This document shows, in pieces, positions 1-14,692 of a DNA stretch of 64,000 nt; within the stretch, counting starts at the first letter, position 1; each line of letters begins with the position of its first letter. Origin of the DNA: Zonotrichia leucophrys gambelii. Taxonomy: Eukaryota; Chordata; Aves; Passeriformes; Passerellidae. The notes beneath the pieces were generated by a model, which was not told where the DNA came from, did no database searches, and was given only the letters and a program-made list of their open reading frames with translations. Both the position numbers and the translations under genes were made by a program. Where the stretch lies: assembly GCF_028769735.1 (NCBI RefSeq), contig NC_088177.1, positions 27,948,599 through 28,012,598 on the forward strand. The letters are read 5' to 3'.

Positions 1-3000
1 GCTCCTTCCCAGGAGATTCACGTTTCCTAAGTATATATAGCAATAAATACTTCAACCTGTTAAGTTTCAGAAAAAGTATTCTAACCATCACCCTATTTAT
101 CCTTTAATATCTCAAGTACATTGATTCAGGTTACTTTCCCAAATAAATCTGGATAAATATGCTAATATAAAAAAATGAGGATATTTGCCTTCAAATTGGT
201 ACAATGCCTGCTTGTAATTGAAAATCTTATATATATATAGAATAAGCTACAGGGTAAAGAATGAATATGTAACCATGTAGATAAGAGTGCAAATAATATA
301 AAGAAGGTAGGTACTATTGTATACAGTAGACATGAGTTAAGCAAAGTCATGCTTTTAAAACAATGCAAGAATCTTCTTTTCTTAAATTAAGTTTTTCTGA
401 CATCCTTCTCGTTCCTGTGCCAAGAAAGCAGGTTACTCTTCTGGTCAGAAATATCTCATATTTCAATTCTCAATATCTCAATTTCAATATAACCGCTTCT
501 GATTCTGATTTGGTCTTAAATTCTCCTTTGTTGGCTTCAGGGCAATAACCATTAATCTTGGAATCCTTGGAGATGACTTTTTTTTGGAAATATGAAGTGG
601 TTGGCATTCTTTTTGTCTGTTGTGTGTCATTACACTTTGACCCTTCTGGAAGACGATGGCTGTGCTGCAGGCAGTGGGGAAGCCACCTCCTCTGTCCTGT
701 CCTGGCTACCACTGGGGTCAGGGGATTTCCTGGAGGGAGAGAGGGTGTGCCTCCCTGGAGGGCAGCTGGCACTCTCTAGGAAAACTATTCTAATGAGGAG
801 ATGGCTGGGGAGGAAAACCCAGCCAGCAGGGCTTGGTCAACAGGGGAGAATGAGAAAGGAAGGGAGAGAACAGCCAGGCAGCCCTCAGAGTCTGACGAAA
901 AGGAGACTTTTCATGCTCAATCTCTGTAACCTTGCAGCTGAAAACTTTCTGGCCTGAGTCCAAGTCTGGAGGAAAAGCTGCATGTCACAAGGCTGTGGAA
1001 TACACAAGAGGATGCTCCTCTTTGGTGAGGAGCTGGTTTTTTCCCCTTTTTTAGCCAGGATGGCTGACTACTGCATGTCTCATTTCCTGGGCTGGGGAAC
1101 CTGCACCTTGCAGAGCTCTTGACACACTCTTGGTGCTTTATGGGATGCTGCCCTCAATAATGAGCCCATGCAAGACTGTGTCAGAACTCAAGCTCATTGA
1201 GGGGCTTGTCACAAATGGTAAAGGTGTTCATTGCATTGTGAGTGCAGGGTTGATCAGGTTATTGAGGTGTGATTAAACTACTTCCTGATTATCATGTATT
1301 TGTGAAATAACTTGTTTAACTTTTGTTTGTAAATGGGAAGGATTTTTCAACCAGCTTGTAAAACTATTTTGTATTGATTTGCCATAAAACCCTTGGTTCA
1401 GTTGTAAACTACTCTCTGGCCATAAATTGTCTGTAAATCTGTTAGTACAGCATGATAGGTTTCTTAATTCATTTACTGAGTTTTCCTTGGTATTTTTCTT
1501 ATGTGTGAGAACATCTCTGTCTTTGTCCAGATCCATGTGCATACAGGTGGTGACTCAATAGACATCCTTTAATCATTCAGTCAACTATTAGCAGATTTCT
1601 TCAATTTATACTCACTTTGAGATCATTTTGCTTGGGCTTGCATTTGCTGAAATGAGGCTTTGGCCACGGGTGTGCATATACCATCAATAAAAGGAGGCAC
1701 AATGATTTAATAAAAAAAAAATCAGAAATTTGTGCTGTCAAAAAAATCTGAGAGTCTGTGCTTTGTGCTTTCCTCAGATTTGACCAGATTTTGGCTCTGT
1801 GTAAGTACAAGAGTATGCTCACAAGAGCATGTGACTGCCATGAGGCCAGTTTGCCTATTGCACTACTGGTGAATGGCACTTGCTTTAGCATTTCATGTCA
1901 GCAAAATTGGCAAGCCATTTGCAATCAATGGTAAGCAATCTGACACGACTTCTAATTGAGTAGTCTACTAGCTGCATTATAGGAAAAGAGATTTTTAGAT
2001 TTATTCTTGTAATTATACTTCCAATATTTCCTTATCATGTTATTTTATCGTCTCCAATATAATAGTTATTTGTGACTATGTAGAGACTTCTACACCATTT
2101 AAAGTCAATATCAGTGAATGAGATACAGGCAGTACATCCATCCTCAATGCTCAGAATATCTTGAAAATAATTATTCTTCTTTTTTTTTCCTAACAAAAAA
2201 TTGAGAACAGTAGTACTTTTTTTTCCCCAGAAACATGGTTTTGAATGTTTCAATCTATGCCTTTCTGTATTCTTGAGCAGATGCTGCTTTGTGTCTTGAG
2301 ACCTACCAAAACTGGTATGTCTCTCTCCTCTCTCCCCTTTGGTCCATTCCAGGTCATTACTTCTCTGGGAGTGGAATCCCTTAATCCACCAGCTCTCAGG
2401 TCAGGCCCTATGTTGTAATCCCATGAGTACCAACCAGTAACTACTTTTACAGGTCCAGGCACGGGCCCTCCTTTATCTTTTGAAGCTTGGAACAGTAGCT
2501 CTCATTAAAAGGACCCCCAAGCAACTTTTAAGCATACCAAAGTAAAAAGCAGGGGGTCTACACCCATATTCACATTCCAAAGTTTCTCTGTCTATCCACA
2601 GTTCAGTCAGCACCACCTTGTTGTTCACATCTGAGCCAGGAGGAGCAACTTGCTTTTCTTTACAGTCTGTTCTGACTGCTTCTCAATTTTCCAGGCTGAC
2701 GGTTTTTTCTCAATCTGGACTTTCTTTTCTAATTCACCCCAAAATGCTTTCCTGTCTGTAGGACAGGCTCTTTTAACAGATCAGTGTTTTCTGATCTTCC
2801 TCCTCTCAGGCTTAACACAGGGAGTCCCTCTTTATAGCTATACATCCCATGCCAGTGTTTTAAGGGATGTTCCTTATCTGGGCCATTCTTTAATCTTTCC
2901 TTCCCTGTTCTTTACAAATCTTTTGCAGCTTCCTTTTATTGAACTCAGTCCATTCAGGTTAAACAGCAACAGAAACCTGAACAGGAAAAAGCCACTTTTA

Positions 3001-4193
3001 GTATTCATATGAGGATACAACAATGTTTTTCCAGTTTGTCAACTGTTTCCTTCAAAAGTAGCCAACTTGCTAGTTGTTGATGCAACAGGAATGTGGTTTT
3101 TTGCTTTATACTCTGTTTCAGGTATATTTTCATATGTCACACATAAAACAGTGGTAACCTGGGCATACTTATTATCTCTTTGATCACCTGAGCCCTTAGG
3201 TTCAGCAGGAGGGCTGCACCTATTCCTAAGAAATGTGCACTCTAACAGCGTGGATATGCAGATGAATACATGCAGAGCAGGATGATGAGAACTGACTTAG
3301 TTCAGGACTATTAGTTGAATGGCTGCTTACTGCTGAGATATCAGGAGATATCCCATAAGGAAATGAAATTTGCTGAAAAAAATATTAGAGAATTGTATCA
3401 AGTCTTAAAGGTGGTAAAAAAAAGGTAGTGGAAAGAAGGTACTGGAAGTAGTTAGTAGTATGTACAAAGTGGGAGTGATGAGATGCTCTTTCTAGCTTGA
3501 TTAAGCACTGGTGCTGATTCTATTGCCCAAGGTTTGTGTTTATATCACTTGTTGATGCCAGTCTGCTCTCCCTTTTGTATAAACTGCTGAAGATCAACAT
3601 TTTTGGTGTCTTCTCATTGACTACCTTCCCTGCCCTGTGCATGCCTCTTTATAGTGTTTGGTTGAAACCCCTGAAGCACCTGTACCTCGAAGGTTAACAA
3701 GTTCTTACATGTGGCTCAGTTCAAACGCTCCCGGTGGGTGCTGCCCTTGGATCACGCTCTGGGGAGAGTCTGTCACATGGCCACAGCTCTGTTGTACTCT
3801 GCTGCTTTTGAAAGCTGAGGAACATGCATTGCGGAACTAGCTGGGGTGATTTGTGCTGTTACAGATGATGCTGCTCTAATTACTGCTAAAGCCAGCCCAG
3901 GTTTTGTGTTAGTGGGCCCAGCAGACTTCACAGGTCAGTCTTGCCCTAGGATAGACAGAGGGACACCTCTGGGCCTTTAGAAAATGCAAGGCAAGCAAAT
4001 GAGACTGCAGTTGGCAGGGGTCTCCACACTCCCATGGACAGAATTTTTCCTCTTTATATTAAAACCACTCTCTGCCCTTTCTCACCCCAAATCAGAGTAG
4101 ATCTCGCCAGACTAAATGGATTCTCAGTAGTAATAAGTATTATCACATGGGTCAAAATGCTGTCTTATTTCAAATGACTTGGAATTTATGAGT

Positions 4194-4313
4194 GAGTTTT
4201 TGTTTTTTCTCATGGGGTATTTTGCTTTGGATTTGGGGATTTTTTGGGTTTGTTTGTTTAGTTTTGGGGGTTTTTTTGTTTCGGTTTTTTTTTGTTTTTT
4301 TGTTTTTTTGGGT
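4194..4313. repeat. GT-rich low-complexity tract
   Basis: About 120 bases made almost only of T and G on the plus strand, alternating T-runs of 4-9 with G-runs of 2-5. Several GGG/GGGG runs are spaced widely enough that a stable G-quadruplex is possible but not strong. A similar tract recurs at 60287-60378. It is most likely a low-complexity expansion. Confidence 0.8.
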
Positions 4314-4538
4314 GCTTTCTTAAAAGGAAAGTGGATGAGGTGATTTAAAAATAAAATCTCCTTTAATTTACTTTGATTACTGGACTTTGACTGTCATGCA
4401 GCTTCACTCTGATAGTTTCTCTTTCCTTTTCCCCATTACAATAGCTTGGCAACTGCAGTGAAATGAACCTAAAGTGACAGCTTGAGACAAGGAGGAAAAC
4501 TAATATACACTGTGGAGAGTGGGGACCAGCCATGCGGG

Positions 4539-4546
4539 TGACGTCA
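4539..4546. promoter_or_regulatory. full CRE palindrome TGACGTCA
   Basis: An exact copy of the CREB/ATF binding palindrome TGACGTCA. It lies in a locally GC-richer stretch (about 4515-4600) of mixed composition inside AT-rich DNA. CpG-containing 8-mers are depleted in vertebrate DNA, so an intact full CRE is mildly notable. Nothing else shows it is functional. A second full CRE lies at 58964-58971. Confidence 0.3.
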
Positions 4547-7489
4547 CTTGGAGGGGCACTAGCTGAGTGTCAGAGCTGTCACGATTCATTCCCCACATAT
4601 CAAATCTGCTCTGCTTTTGTGTGGAGCAGAAGCTTGTTACCTTAGGTACTTGAATCAAATATCCCTTTCATTTGTTTGTATTTACTCAAGTGTGTTCTGA
4701 GGAGACTAAAACCGGCTATGTCTGTAGACGCCAGTCATCAGCTAGGTTGTGTGTGCTGGGCTGTGTGACCCAGTAATATCAGTGGCTGTCAAATGTTTGA
4801 TCTTCTAATATGCACTCTTTTTTGCCTCTCCTGGACTGCTAGTCTTTTTGAGCATCCACTCTACTTGTCATCTGAAATAAGAGTACAAAGCCTGTGTCGT
4901 GTATACAACAGTCTTTGGTAGTCAGGCACATCTTCTCCTTTAGGCCATTGTCTTTTCAGCCTGACTGAAGCCCCCTGCTACTATGTGCACGAGCAGTAGA
5001 AACCCTGCTTCTTCCTTTTTTCTCTTCTGCCTATTTTCCTCTTTTGTTGAGTTCACACAGAACTCGGTGTTAGATGAGTGATAACATGTAGTGAAATGCT
5101 GTTAAATATATGGGATTCCAAACATTAAAATAACTCTCCTTTCTTGAATTATCTTTCATCACAGGTTGTCTGAAAGCCCAGAGAATTTAGCAATACAATG
5201 TCTGGGTAGGATACTTCTGTGCACTGAGATATAATAAGAACTCATTAGGGACGAGACGCTAAAAGGACAAGGTGGGGGCTGTGGCATCACAACTATGTTA
5301 AAAGCTCATACACGGAGTATTGGAAAGTATCGGAGAGGTAATTTCACAGTTACCACTCTCACTCATTGCTGTTCCTTTGAGCTGATGCAGGTGTCCACAC
5401 TCAGTACTATGCACAAGGGCACAGCTATGTTGGTGTCCTCAAAATTGCCAGGGATTGTGTAGCCTCATGAACCTGGGTTTTGTGTCTTGTCCTGTTTCCC
5501 TTTTTCTAATACCTTTGTGTGATCTTTTCTGGAGTTGTGAGCAATCCAGAGTCAGTGATTAGTCAGAGGTGGTCCCAGTTGCTTGCAGGGGAAAGGCTGG
5601 ACCTCCTTGCTTTAACAGTTAATCTAAAGAGGGCTCTGCCCCTCTCTTCTGACCCAGTTCCTTGTTTGTCCACATGAAACCAGGGAAGCCCAGCTGTAGT
5701 CATGGGCCAGACCTTTTGGACAGTAGACACTAATTATTCCTGTGCCTTAAAGGTTCTTGTTCTGAAAAAAGAACTCTCTCTGGGGCAGATACTCTTTTAA
5801 GTCATCTGGCACTAGCTAAAGGTGGGCCACTGTATTTCTGCTACACACAGCCATGTTTATCAGGACAGAGTCTTGATGTCTCAATGGAGCACAGCCTGAC
5901 TTCTTATGTGGGAGTCTGGCACTTTATTGCCTTGTAGCTGTTTTACACAGTGCCTACTTGCTTGTTAGCAGAGAACAACTCTATCATATAATCAGGTATC
6001 TCACAACTATGCTTTGTTAAAAATATTAATGTATTTCTTTGCCAGATTTACCCCAGGGTATCCTATTCCCTAGTCATATATGCAAGACAATCATCCTCTT
6101 CACAGTTATGTAAATTTCCAAGTAAACTGGGAGATGTATTGCAAGAATAATAAGATATCAACAAAGAACCAGAATTACACCCAGGCCTGTCCTGGCTTCC
6201 ACAGCACAGTGAAGGCTCCTGTAGTAGTAACTCTAGGAAGGAGCTCAAAATTGCCACAGCTGCTCTGCCTGTGTGATTTACCAGGGAAAGAGGGAAGAAA
6301 GGAAAAGAAAAAGGAGCAATGCCCAATAAAAACTAGTGTTGTTGATGGAGCAGAGGAAGGTTTTATTCAATCATCCATTCATTCATCCTCACTGCCAACA
6401 GTTCTTCACTTCTGGTCAGTGCTGCAAGCACTCTGATGCAGATTTTCCCCTGAAGTACCCTCCACAGAGGTCATTTTTTTACCAACACTTTTCTAATTTC
6501 TCAATCAGTTTCAGTTCAACCAAATCCAAATATACTAGAATAAGCTTTTTTTAAACTTCATTAGTGTGAAATGTGTTGCCATTTTGAATTCAATCCTACT
6601 GTCATATTTAAGGAACATATGGAAAACAGTCTGTACAGATTAATCTAAGGAACATTTTAATGTGGCTTTCCTTGAGTGAACTGGTTATATTATGGATAGA
6701 TATTTCCTAACTTGGGAAGTGTTGAAACTGCAGGCAAGTGCTTTCAGACAAATTGATATCAAATAGCAGGATACAGTCATGTATTCTGGATCTTGACTAG
6801 AAAGGAGAATGTGACACGGAGACTAACTAGACTCTCATGTGCTTGGATGCTTTTAATGTTTATACTTAGGAAGAAATAGTAAAATAAGTAATGGTGCAAT
6901 CCAGATCATTGGTATATATGACCCAAAAGCATTGGCAAGATTTAACAGAAATATTCAGGAGAAGAAAGGAAAGAATTTAAAGGGAGAAGGTAAATGAAGG
7001 AATTGAAAGGTTTGCAAAGATAGGCAGCCCAAATGTAAAGAGGAATTATTCAAGAAAACAATGTGAACATGACTGCCTCACTTTAGTATCGAACCTAGCA
7101 TTTCTAGTTTGTTGTTAGTGAAAACCATAGCAGTATTTCTTTATAAAGCTTTTAGGAGTTTCCCGTTTCTGTTCCTAGTTAGATAAGAATGAAAAGAGCT
7201 TCTCCCAGAAATTGATGTTTGCATTAATACTAGAACAGACTACGACAAGAATCTGAAAGTTGTCTTTAAAGTTGTCAGGCCATGCAGGCAGTGTGGCTCT
7301 GTTTTCTGTAAAGCCATGGCTCTGCTGCCTGCCTTAATTCAGGCTCTATGGATTAAATTAAGATGCTTCCTGTTACCAGGAACACTCTATGATTTATGCC
7401 CATGGATACGTAAAGCATGCCAACACTGGAAGAATGAACAAATTAACAGACAGCCTGGAGCAACAAGTAGCTTGAACTATCTTGACAAT

Positions 7490-7511
7490 AAAAAAAAAAA
7501 ACAAAAAAAAA
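7490..7511. repeat. poly-A tract, one interruption
   Basis: An A-run interrupted by a single C. No retroposed body could be recognised upstream, so this is treated as a simple repeat and not a poly-A tail. Confidence 0.85.
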
Positions 7512-8582
7512 CAGTGAAGGAAAGTTAAAGTGCAATTCTTATCTATTGACTAAGCCTGGGAAAGATAATAAATTTATAAATTCTTAAATTCTAGGTGGAA
7601 CTGTTAGAAAAACAGATAAGGAAAACACACAGTATACAAATCCTGGGAACCCCAGAGGGTTAAGAAGGTAAGAAGTTACCATATATCCTACATTAAGCTA
7701 CAAAGAACAGCTCACTGTGTATTGAGAGCTTATCATGTTGCTGTGAAAAGGGCATCATAGGAGACCAGCAACTGCAGAACTGCTCTCCTAAAGTTAATGG
7801 ACTTGGGGGTTAAGGGAAGAGGGTTTTTTTCTGCACAAAGCATCAAGGACATTTATTTTAATAAGTGGCAAATTTTGATTTTTTCCCCCAATGCTAGGCC
7901 CTGCACTCAAAAAAATTGTGCTTGTCAGTGCCCAGAAAACATGCTTTCCAAGAAAATAAGTGCTATCAGTTAGTGTAGTCTGACTAAGTTGTGAGTCAAA
8001 TAGCCCTGGAAAATGTACTTATTCTAGGAGCAGTGGAAGGCAAAATGTATGTGGATGAGAGAGGGGAAGAGAAAATTCTTCAGTTGAAGACTGAATAGCT
8101 GTATACAAACAGATTTCATTGGACTTTATTGTGCTTTGATCATGCTTTTACATTTCAGCTGGTGTCATATTGTAAATAGTAACTGAACTTCATAAGGAAA
8201 TGGCCCTCCTGATGCAGGCCATGATAGTAAAGTGGAGAGTATGGATGTCTTTTTAGGATGCTAGGAAATCTATTTAAAGTTCTGACATTAGTTTAGTTTA
8301 TTTCCCTGCCCCCCATTTTTAATAAAATATTTAACTCAGCAGCTTTTTAGCTAGAAATTACTATTTACTTTAGTTTTGGAGGGGTCTTATTTGCAAGTAT
8401 ACATTGATGTTTGAAAGTATGTTCCAGGCTGGGTGTTATGGTGGTGTTCCATTTTCTAAATTTATGTGACACTCATTGAGTTGCTCTGTTTGGCCAGGTA
8501 TAGTTCATTTTTGCATGCATGCTGATGGATTCAGTGGCATTGTACAAGAAACATTTTGAATTTAAGCATATGCAGTTTGCTT

Positions 8583-8617
8583 TTGTTTGATAGTGGTTGA
8601 GAAGCACTATCAAACAA
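8583..8617. repeat. perfect 13-bp inverted repeat, 9-nt loop
   Basis: The arm TTGTTTGATAGTG at 8583-8595 is exactly reverse-complemented at 8605-8617, around a 9-base spacer. It would fold as a short hairpin on either strand. It is too short for a miRNA precursor and has no following T-run that would suggest a transcription signal. It may be a remnant of a small palindromic element. Confidence 0.7.
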
Positions 8618-10476
8618 TTTATTTAACAATAAGCATGGAGAGTAACAGTGGAAATTATGGCAGTGCTGATCTAACCTGTACTCCTGATTGCATCCATATC
8701 CAGATCATTCTTTGCTTCTTTCTTTTTCCCTTGCTAATCTAAACTTTTCCACTTCCTTGGTACTTGGATACTTTCCTCTGTTTGGATATTGGCCTCTTTG
8801 GTTCTGTGTTGTGAAAAAGTCCCCCAATGCTCTCAGCTTGCAGGTTTTACTTGACATATTTTTAAAATATACTATTACCCTGTCCCATGCTATAGAAAGG
8901 AAACCCCATGCACAATCCTGCTCTGCAACAAACACTCCTAGGCTTTTTGGTAATAAAAATAAACTAAACATTGTAAGGACAGCCTTACTGTAGGGCAAAC
9001 CATCTGTTATTACAATATTACTTCTAATTTGTTTATGATGTGATCAGTAAAATGCAAGAAACTCCTAAATCGTGTTTAATGAAGAATAGAAAGACATCAG
9101 TCATCTTCTGTAGCATGTGTCTGCCTAGTCACCAGTTTTCTGCTACTGTTTTTCTCCTGTAGAGTTAGGAGTCCAAATCAGTGCCACATATTCCTAAATA
9201 GGGACATCTGCAATGGGCTTCTTGTCCTTTACATGCCCCCTGCCCAGATTCCATCATCACTCTTCTTCTTTCTGTGTTTTTAAATGATTGCATTTCTCAT
9301 ATTAGGCAAATCCTGTCCCTTACCTGGATGATGTCATTAATCTTCTTTTACACCATGATATATTACTAAGTGACATACTGCATTGTATATGTATTGTTAC
9401 TCTACTCACACGCTTAGTGAAGACATTGCTGGCATGTGGAATACAAACGTCAAGTCAGCTGTGAACAAATTCTTTTTAAAAATCATGAAAAGTAAGTGTG
9501 CCAGCAGGACAGACTGCCCTTTTTACTGCAGATTAAGACACAAAGGGATGAATTTTGAGAGAACCAGAAACACTTGACAGGGCTATGCTGATCAAATTGT
9601 TTATGTATGATGCTTCATATCCCAGCCTGAGAAATCTCTATAGTAGAAATGTAACCTTTTTTGGCTCATTTTCTAGTACTAATTGTAAAATCAAAAGTTT
9701 TTTCATTGCAAAAAGTTAATTCTTTGTCTGCCTTGGTATTAAACTGACAGTTTTAAAAGACCTGGTCTTGTTTATTGTTTAGGAAGCATAAAAATATCTT
9801 GACTGGCTCTTTGTGTAGCAAAACTCCTTTTCGTAGCTAACAGAAGGTTGCAAGCAAAAATAACAGCCATAATTTTGGGGACTAACTGGTATAAAGCGTG
9901 AGGGATATTATAAAATATTCAGTTCAGTTGAATTTTGCATGGTGCCAGCCAGATATTAGTATCTCCTGGACGAGCCATGCCTTGTCATTCAAAAAAATGG
10001 GGAGCAGCACTCAATCTTTTCATTCAGATAGCAAAGAATTTCATAAATTCAAATGCTCTTTGCAAGTGTGCAGTCTGGCCTCCTAGCACTGGCTTGGAGA
10101 ACATATTCTAAACAGCTATGTCCAGCCAGAATAAAGCAGCATCATGTAGTCATCAATCCTGTTTCCAGTGGTGTTTTCCACCACCTTTGGCTCTCTGTCA
10201 TGCTACATTTTTGCATAGGATTAAGGTATCCCTGAAGCTTGGGGAACATCCATCCCATACCAGTCCTCTCTTGGAGCCTGTAATTTGAGAACTAGCAAGA
10301 TGCTAATTAAGGGATTGAAGTATATAAATAGTTGGTAGAGAAGATCATAATGGGGACAGAATGCTTAAATCTGGCTTAGTTTTTAAACCATTGCTTATGT
10401 TTTATCTTTGTTAGAGCCAAATACTGTGTTAAGAAACTTGAAGACGACTGAAATGGAAAGCTCCTACTCTGGAGGC

Positions 10477-10491
10477 TTTTTTTTTTTTTTT
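10477..10491. repeat. poly-T run (15)
   Basis: A run of fifteen T residues followed by TGTTTGAGAG-like sequence. It is a simple homopolymer with no retroelement body identified next to it. Confidence 0.85.
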
Positions 10492-13400
10492 GTTTGAGAG
10501 AGGAAAAATAGTGCAGAGTAATGATGTTCAGGTGGACAGTAATTGAAAATATTGTTGTTACTTTGGAGAACAATAAGTTTGTCTCATTCAAAATATGTCT
10601 TTCATGTACTGAAATTCTATTTGTTAAAGCTCTAAGTGTGTCTTTCATTATTTTCTTATTACCTGTTACATTGTAAAATAAATTTGTTATGTATTGTTTA
10701 TTTTAATGAATATTTAAGCAGATTCCCTAATTCTTTTCATAAAAATATTTTAATGTAATTTCTGAATAATAAATCATGAACAACAATATTCACTGTGCTT
10801 AGAAAATGCTAAATGTAGTACTATTTGCAGACATTAAGCCATCAGTGCTATTTGAGATGTTTCAAAATCATGACCCCTTCAGAAGACAGACAGCACTAAA
10901 CATTCCTTCCATAGCAACTATATTCAGAGCAGCAACCCACCAGAGTCAGTCAAACTTAATAGCCCGTCAGACATTCCATGCTGCTGATAGGTTGTTGGGG
11001 TTTCCACTGTCAGATTTTTTCTGAAATTACAGTCCAGGATAGGTGAGTTGCAATTTTTTTTACTAGTGTGAGGTTTTTGAACAATAGCACAGTTTCTGTA
11101 AAGAGGGACCTGTGGGTAGTGGTGCCAAATTTTACTTTAAAATGCTGCAATGTAAATTTGGGGGTTTTTTCCTACAGAGGCTGACAAAAGACTTTTTTTT
11201 AAATTTCTTCCTTGCCTCAACTATGTACTGTCAGTTAGGAAGTCCAGCGTTCTGTACTGATGTTTGAGACTCCCAGTTTGTCTTCTGTGATGGGATCTGA
11301 CTGGAATGCACAGCATGTCAGTGAAGCAGCGTGGCTGGTGGCATCATGCATGACAGAGGAGGCCTGATCCCATGCAAGCATTCTCTGAAGTGGAACACTC
11401 AAAAGACAAAACCTTGTTTATAACTGAAATGTAATTTTTAATGTGTTTTGATAAATATTGCCAGAAATTTGTATTTTAAGCTCATCAAAAGCTCTATGAA
11501 AGAAAAATCACATTAAAGCAGTTCGTGAGAATACAGTTTTCTTCATTTCTCTGAGGCCTTTCTTGAGAAACATAAAACTCTCGAGGAGTGGCATGAAAGT
11601 AGAATATAAAGGATTCACATTAAAAATTCAGTTTTTTCTTTTCTTTCAATATTTCTAAAGGAGGAAAGAAATACTCTCAAATTCTAATTTTCAAACTGTA
11701 AGTCTGTTGTTACACAGCAAAGATGTGAAAGCTTTTGTTTACTGCACTCTTATAGCCATGGCACTGCAGTCTAAATGAGCCTTTTATTCATGTTACTACA
11801 GCATGTAATTCAAGTACCTGACTTTAACTTGTGAAGGATACCATTGGCTTCAAGGTGCCACTGAGGCCACGGGTACACGAAAAAGTTTGTGTGAGATAAG
11901 CCAGAGTGCACATTTGCTTTGTCCTGCTGTGTGTAACATTGCCTCTCTGTGCACTCTCACTTCATTCTAACTGTGTGCTACTTCACTTCTAACAAGGGGC
12001 AAGATTTTCTGCTCCCTTATATATAAACATCTTCACGTCAGAGATGTGTGCTTCCCTTGCCAGATTCCTCTCCTAATTGAAATAACTTACATGACCTTGT
12101 GTCTGGCTAGTTACTCACATCTAAAGCAGTACCTAGTGATGCACTTGTAACTGGTGAGATTAGCATGATATATTTTAGAAAATAATAAGTTCTATGACAA
12201 CTGTTGCTGTCTGATGCAGAATCTCCGGCTTTAGTAGGCTCACAAAAACTATAGGTTTTTTTGTAAATAGATGTGTCTGAAGATTTGTATGTCTTTATGT
12301 TAATTAATTAGTTTTCCTCTTTCATTTAGGCTGCTGTTCTCAGATAGGTAACAGACTGAAACACTCCAAATGAAGGGTGCAAATCACAGAATTATGAATT
12401 CATGTAACCAAAGATGAGGGAAAAGAGGCCCAAATACTGTCAGATCAGTCTTCCATTATAGAATTTTGAAGTGATAGTAAATGTAAATTGGGTAATGAAA
12501 CTCAAATTATGTAGACCCAACAGAGACTAGGTCCATAATAGGGGAGTATAGGAATTCCATTTCCTTCTAGACATTAATGCAGTAAAATCCTCTGGCGTTA
12601 TATACAAGTAGCTTAGTGTACTTGATGGGGTATTTTCTTTGAAGACATAAATTGTTTGTGATTTTAGTTGGGTTTGTGACCTTAAGAATGACTCTTACTG
12701 TTGGTAAGTTTGTTTGCTTGGCTTTTTGCTGTTATTTTGCACATTGCTATAGAGAAGTAGAAATTTTGCAAAAAGAATAAAAGAGTCTTGTTTAATTTTT
12801 TACTTCTAAAGTACTGCTCTTCTAATTTCAAAAAGTTCTATAATCTCCTCATGCAGAAAAAACATTGTAACTTTCACTCTTCATTTTTTTGAAAGAATGG
12901 TTATGTTAAGGATAATAATTCCGTTTCCTGCTAACACTAAGGTAAAGATTGGAACTTCTCATTAGATTCTATGCAGAATGTAAAGGTTTATACTTTAGCA
13001 CAGAGAGAGGGTATATCACCAGAATATCCCTCTCCTGTTCACTCAAGGGAAAGGAAAACTTCTCTTTTTTTGTATTTTAGGATAGTTCTATTTTAAGAAC
13101 TAGTCCATGAGCAAGAGTTTAATGTCATTGCTTACACCGCAATGCAAAGGGAAACTGGAACATGAAAATAAGCACAAGCAAAGAAATAATATTGACATTT
13201 GAGCATTTTGGAGTTCATTTTCAACAAGAAATGAATAATTTTCCTTCCCTCACAAATCTTGTATACAAATAAGTAGCATCCACAAAAATAAACAATAACT
13301 CAGATGGTAATTAAAAACCCAACTGTATTTCCTGCTTTGCTGGGGCCTGTGCCACAGCCTAGTTATTGAAAAAGCAGAACTGCCCCTGAAGTAAACCTTG

Positions 13401-14653
13401 AGAAGCAGTACAGCACAGCAGTGCTGTGACCTGGTGTACAATATGAACATCTTTCTCCCCAAGCCCCCTTGGAAGTTTGGAGTGTGCAATAGAAGGGAGT
13501 TTTTTTTCTGGGACTGGCTGTAAGATTTCAAGTTATCTAATATACACTCTTGATTGTGGGGATAACACCTGTCTGACTGCAAACACTGGGTCTAGTGAAG
13601 GACCCCAGTGTTGCTCTAAGAGCAGAGAGTACCACTCTTCTGAAAGGGGCTCTGAAGCAGAAAAGAATGTGTGAAACCATATCACTTGTAACAACCTACA
13701 AATCTGTTTTTACAAAAGTCACAAAATAACCCCACAAAATAGGCCTATTTCCCACTTTCCTTCCTTGAGGAGGAATTGGTAATTTTTTCAGTCTGCATAG
13801 TGAGTAAGTTGCTGTTATTTCTGGTGCTGTGAGTCTGGAACCATTCTCTGTTTATCTGAGGACTCCAAATATATATTTTAGAAAAGTTGTGTCCATTGTA
13901 AGTTCAGAGAGCCAAGTTACTATGTGTACCAGTGATCCCAGAAACAAAACTGAATTGTCATTATGTTTGGTCACCAACATCTGCACAATTCACATTATTA
14001 GAATCGGGCCAATATTTAATATTGTGCACCAAAATCAGTCCTTTAACTTTTGAAATTAAACAGTTGATTTAAAAAAATATTTCATGCAATATAGCCTTAT
14101 GCTCAAGTAAAGATCTTAGTTCCCTGATGAAATTTCTCCAAATATGTATATAAAGATTCTTCGGAGAGTAGAAAAGAGGTAAGAAATCCCTCCAGAGCAA
14201 ACAATGAAGCCTCTTCATTTCAGAAACCGTTTCTCTTCCCAAAGGCAATGGGGATTTGATGGACCTGGCAGACTTAATTCCCAAGCCAAATTCCTCTTAC
14301 AGAGAAAACCCTGCTGGCTAAGCCATTCTTTCATATTCAACGAGCTCCAACACCGCCTCTGATCCAAAGCTGGCAGTTTGACACAAGAAGAGAAGTGATT
14401 TCTCAGGTGAATATATTGCAAACCATGTCTCATCTCTAAACATCTAGAGTTTTTTTCTCACATGCTGAACAAGGGGAATAACATGGGTCCCTGTGGTATC
14501 TTCTCTCTTCAAGGGAGCAATGACTCATCATTATCTTGTGAGTTTTCACAGGGAAAGGAATGGAGCCACTCAAGAACTATTCTCTGTTGCTGGTAACTAC
14601 AAATATCTCAACAAAGTATCAGATTCTGATGTCTCAGAGGAAAGTAGAGAATT

Positions 14654-14692
14654 AAAAAAAAAAAACAAACCAAAAAAACTCACCAAAAAAAA
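14654..14692. repeat. A-rich low-complexity tract
   Basis: An A-run of 12 followed by short A-runs separated by single or double C residues. It is a simple repeat and nothing coding is associated with it. Confidence 0.8.

Noticed and set aside
2250..2462. Minus-strand 70-codon frame with a protein-like look
   Set aside because: Composition resembles a possible retroelement remnant, but no motif could be matched. It is too short and isolated to call.
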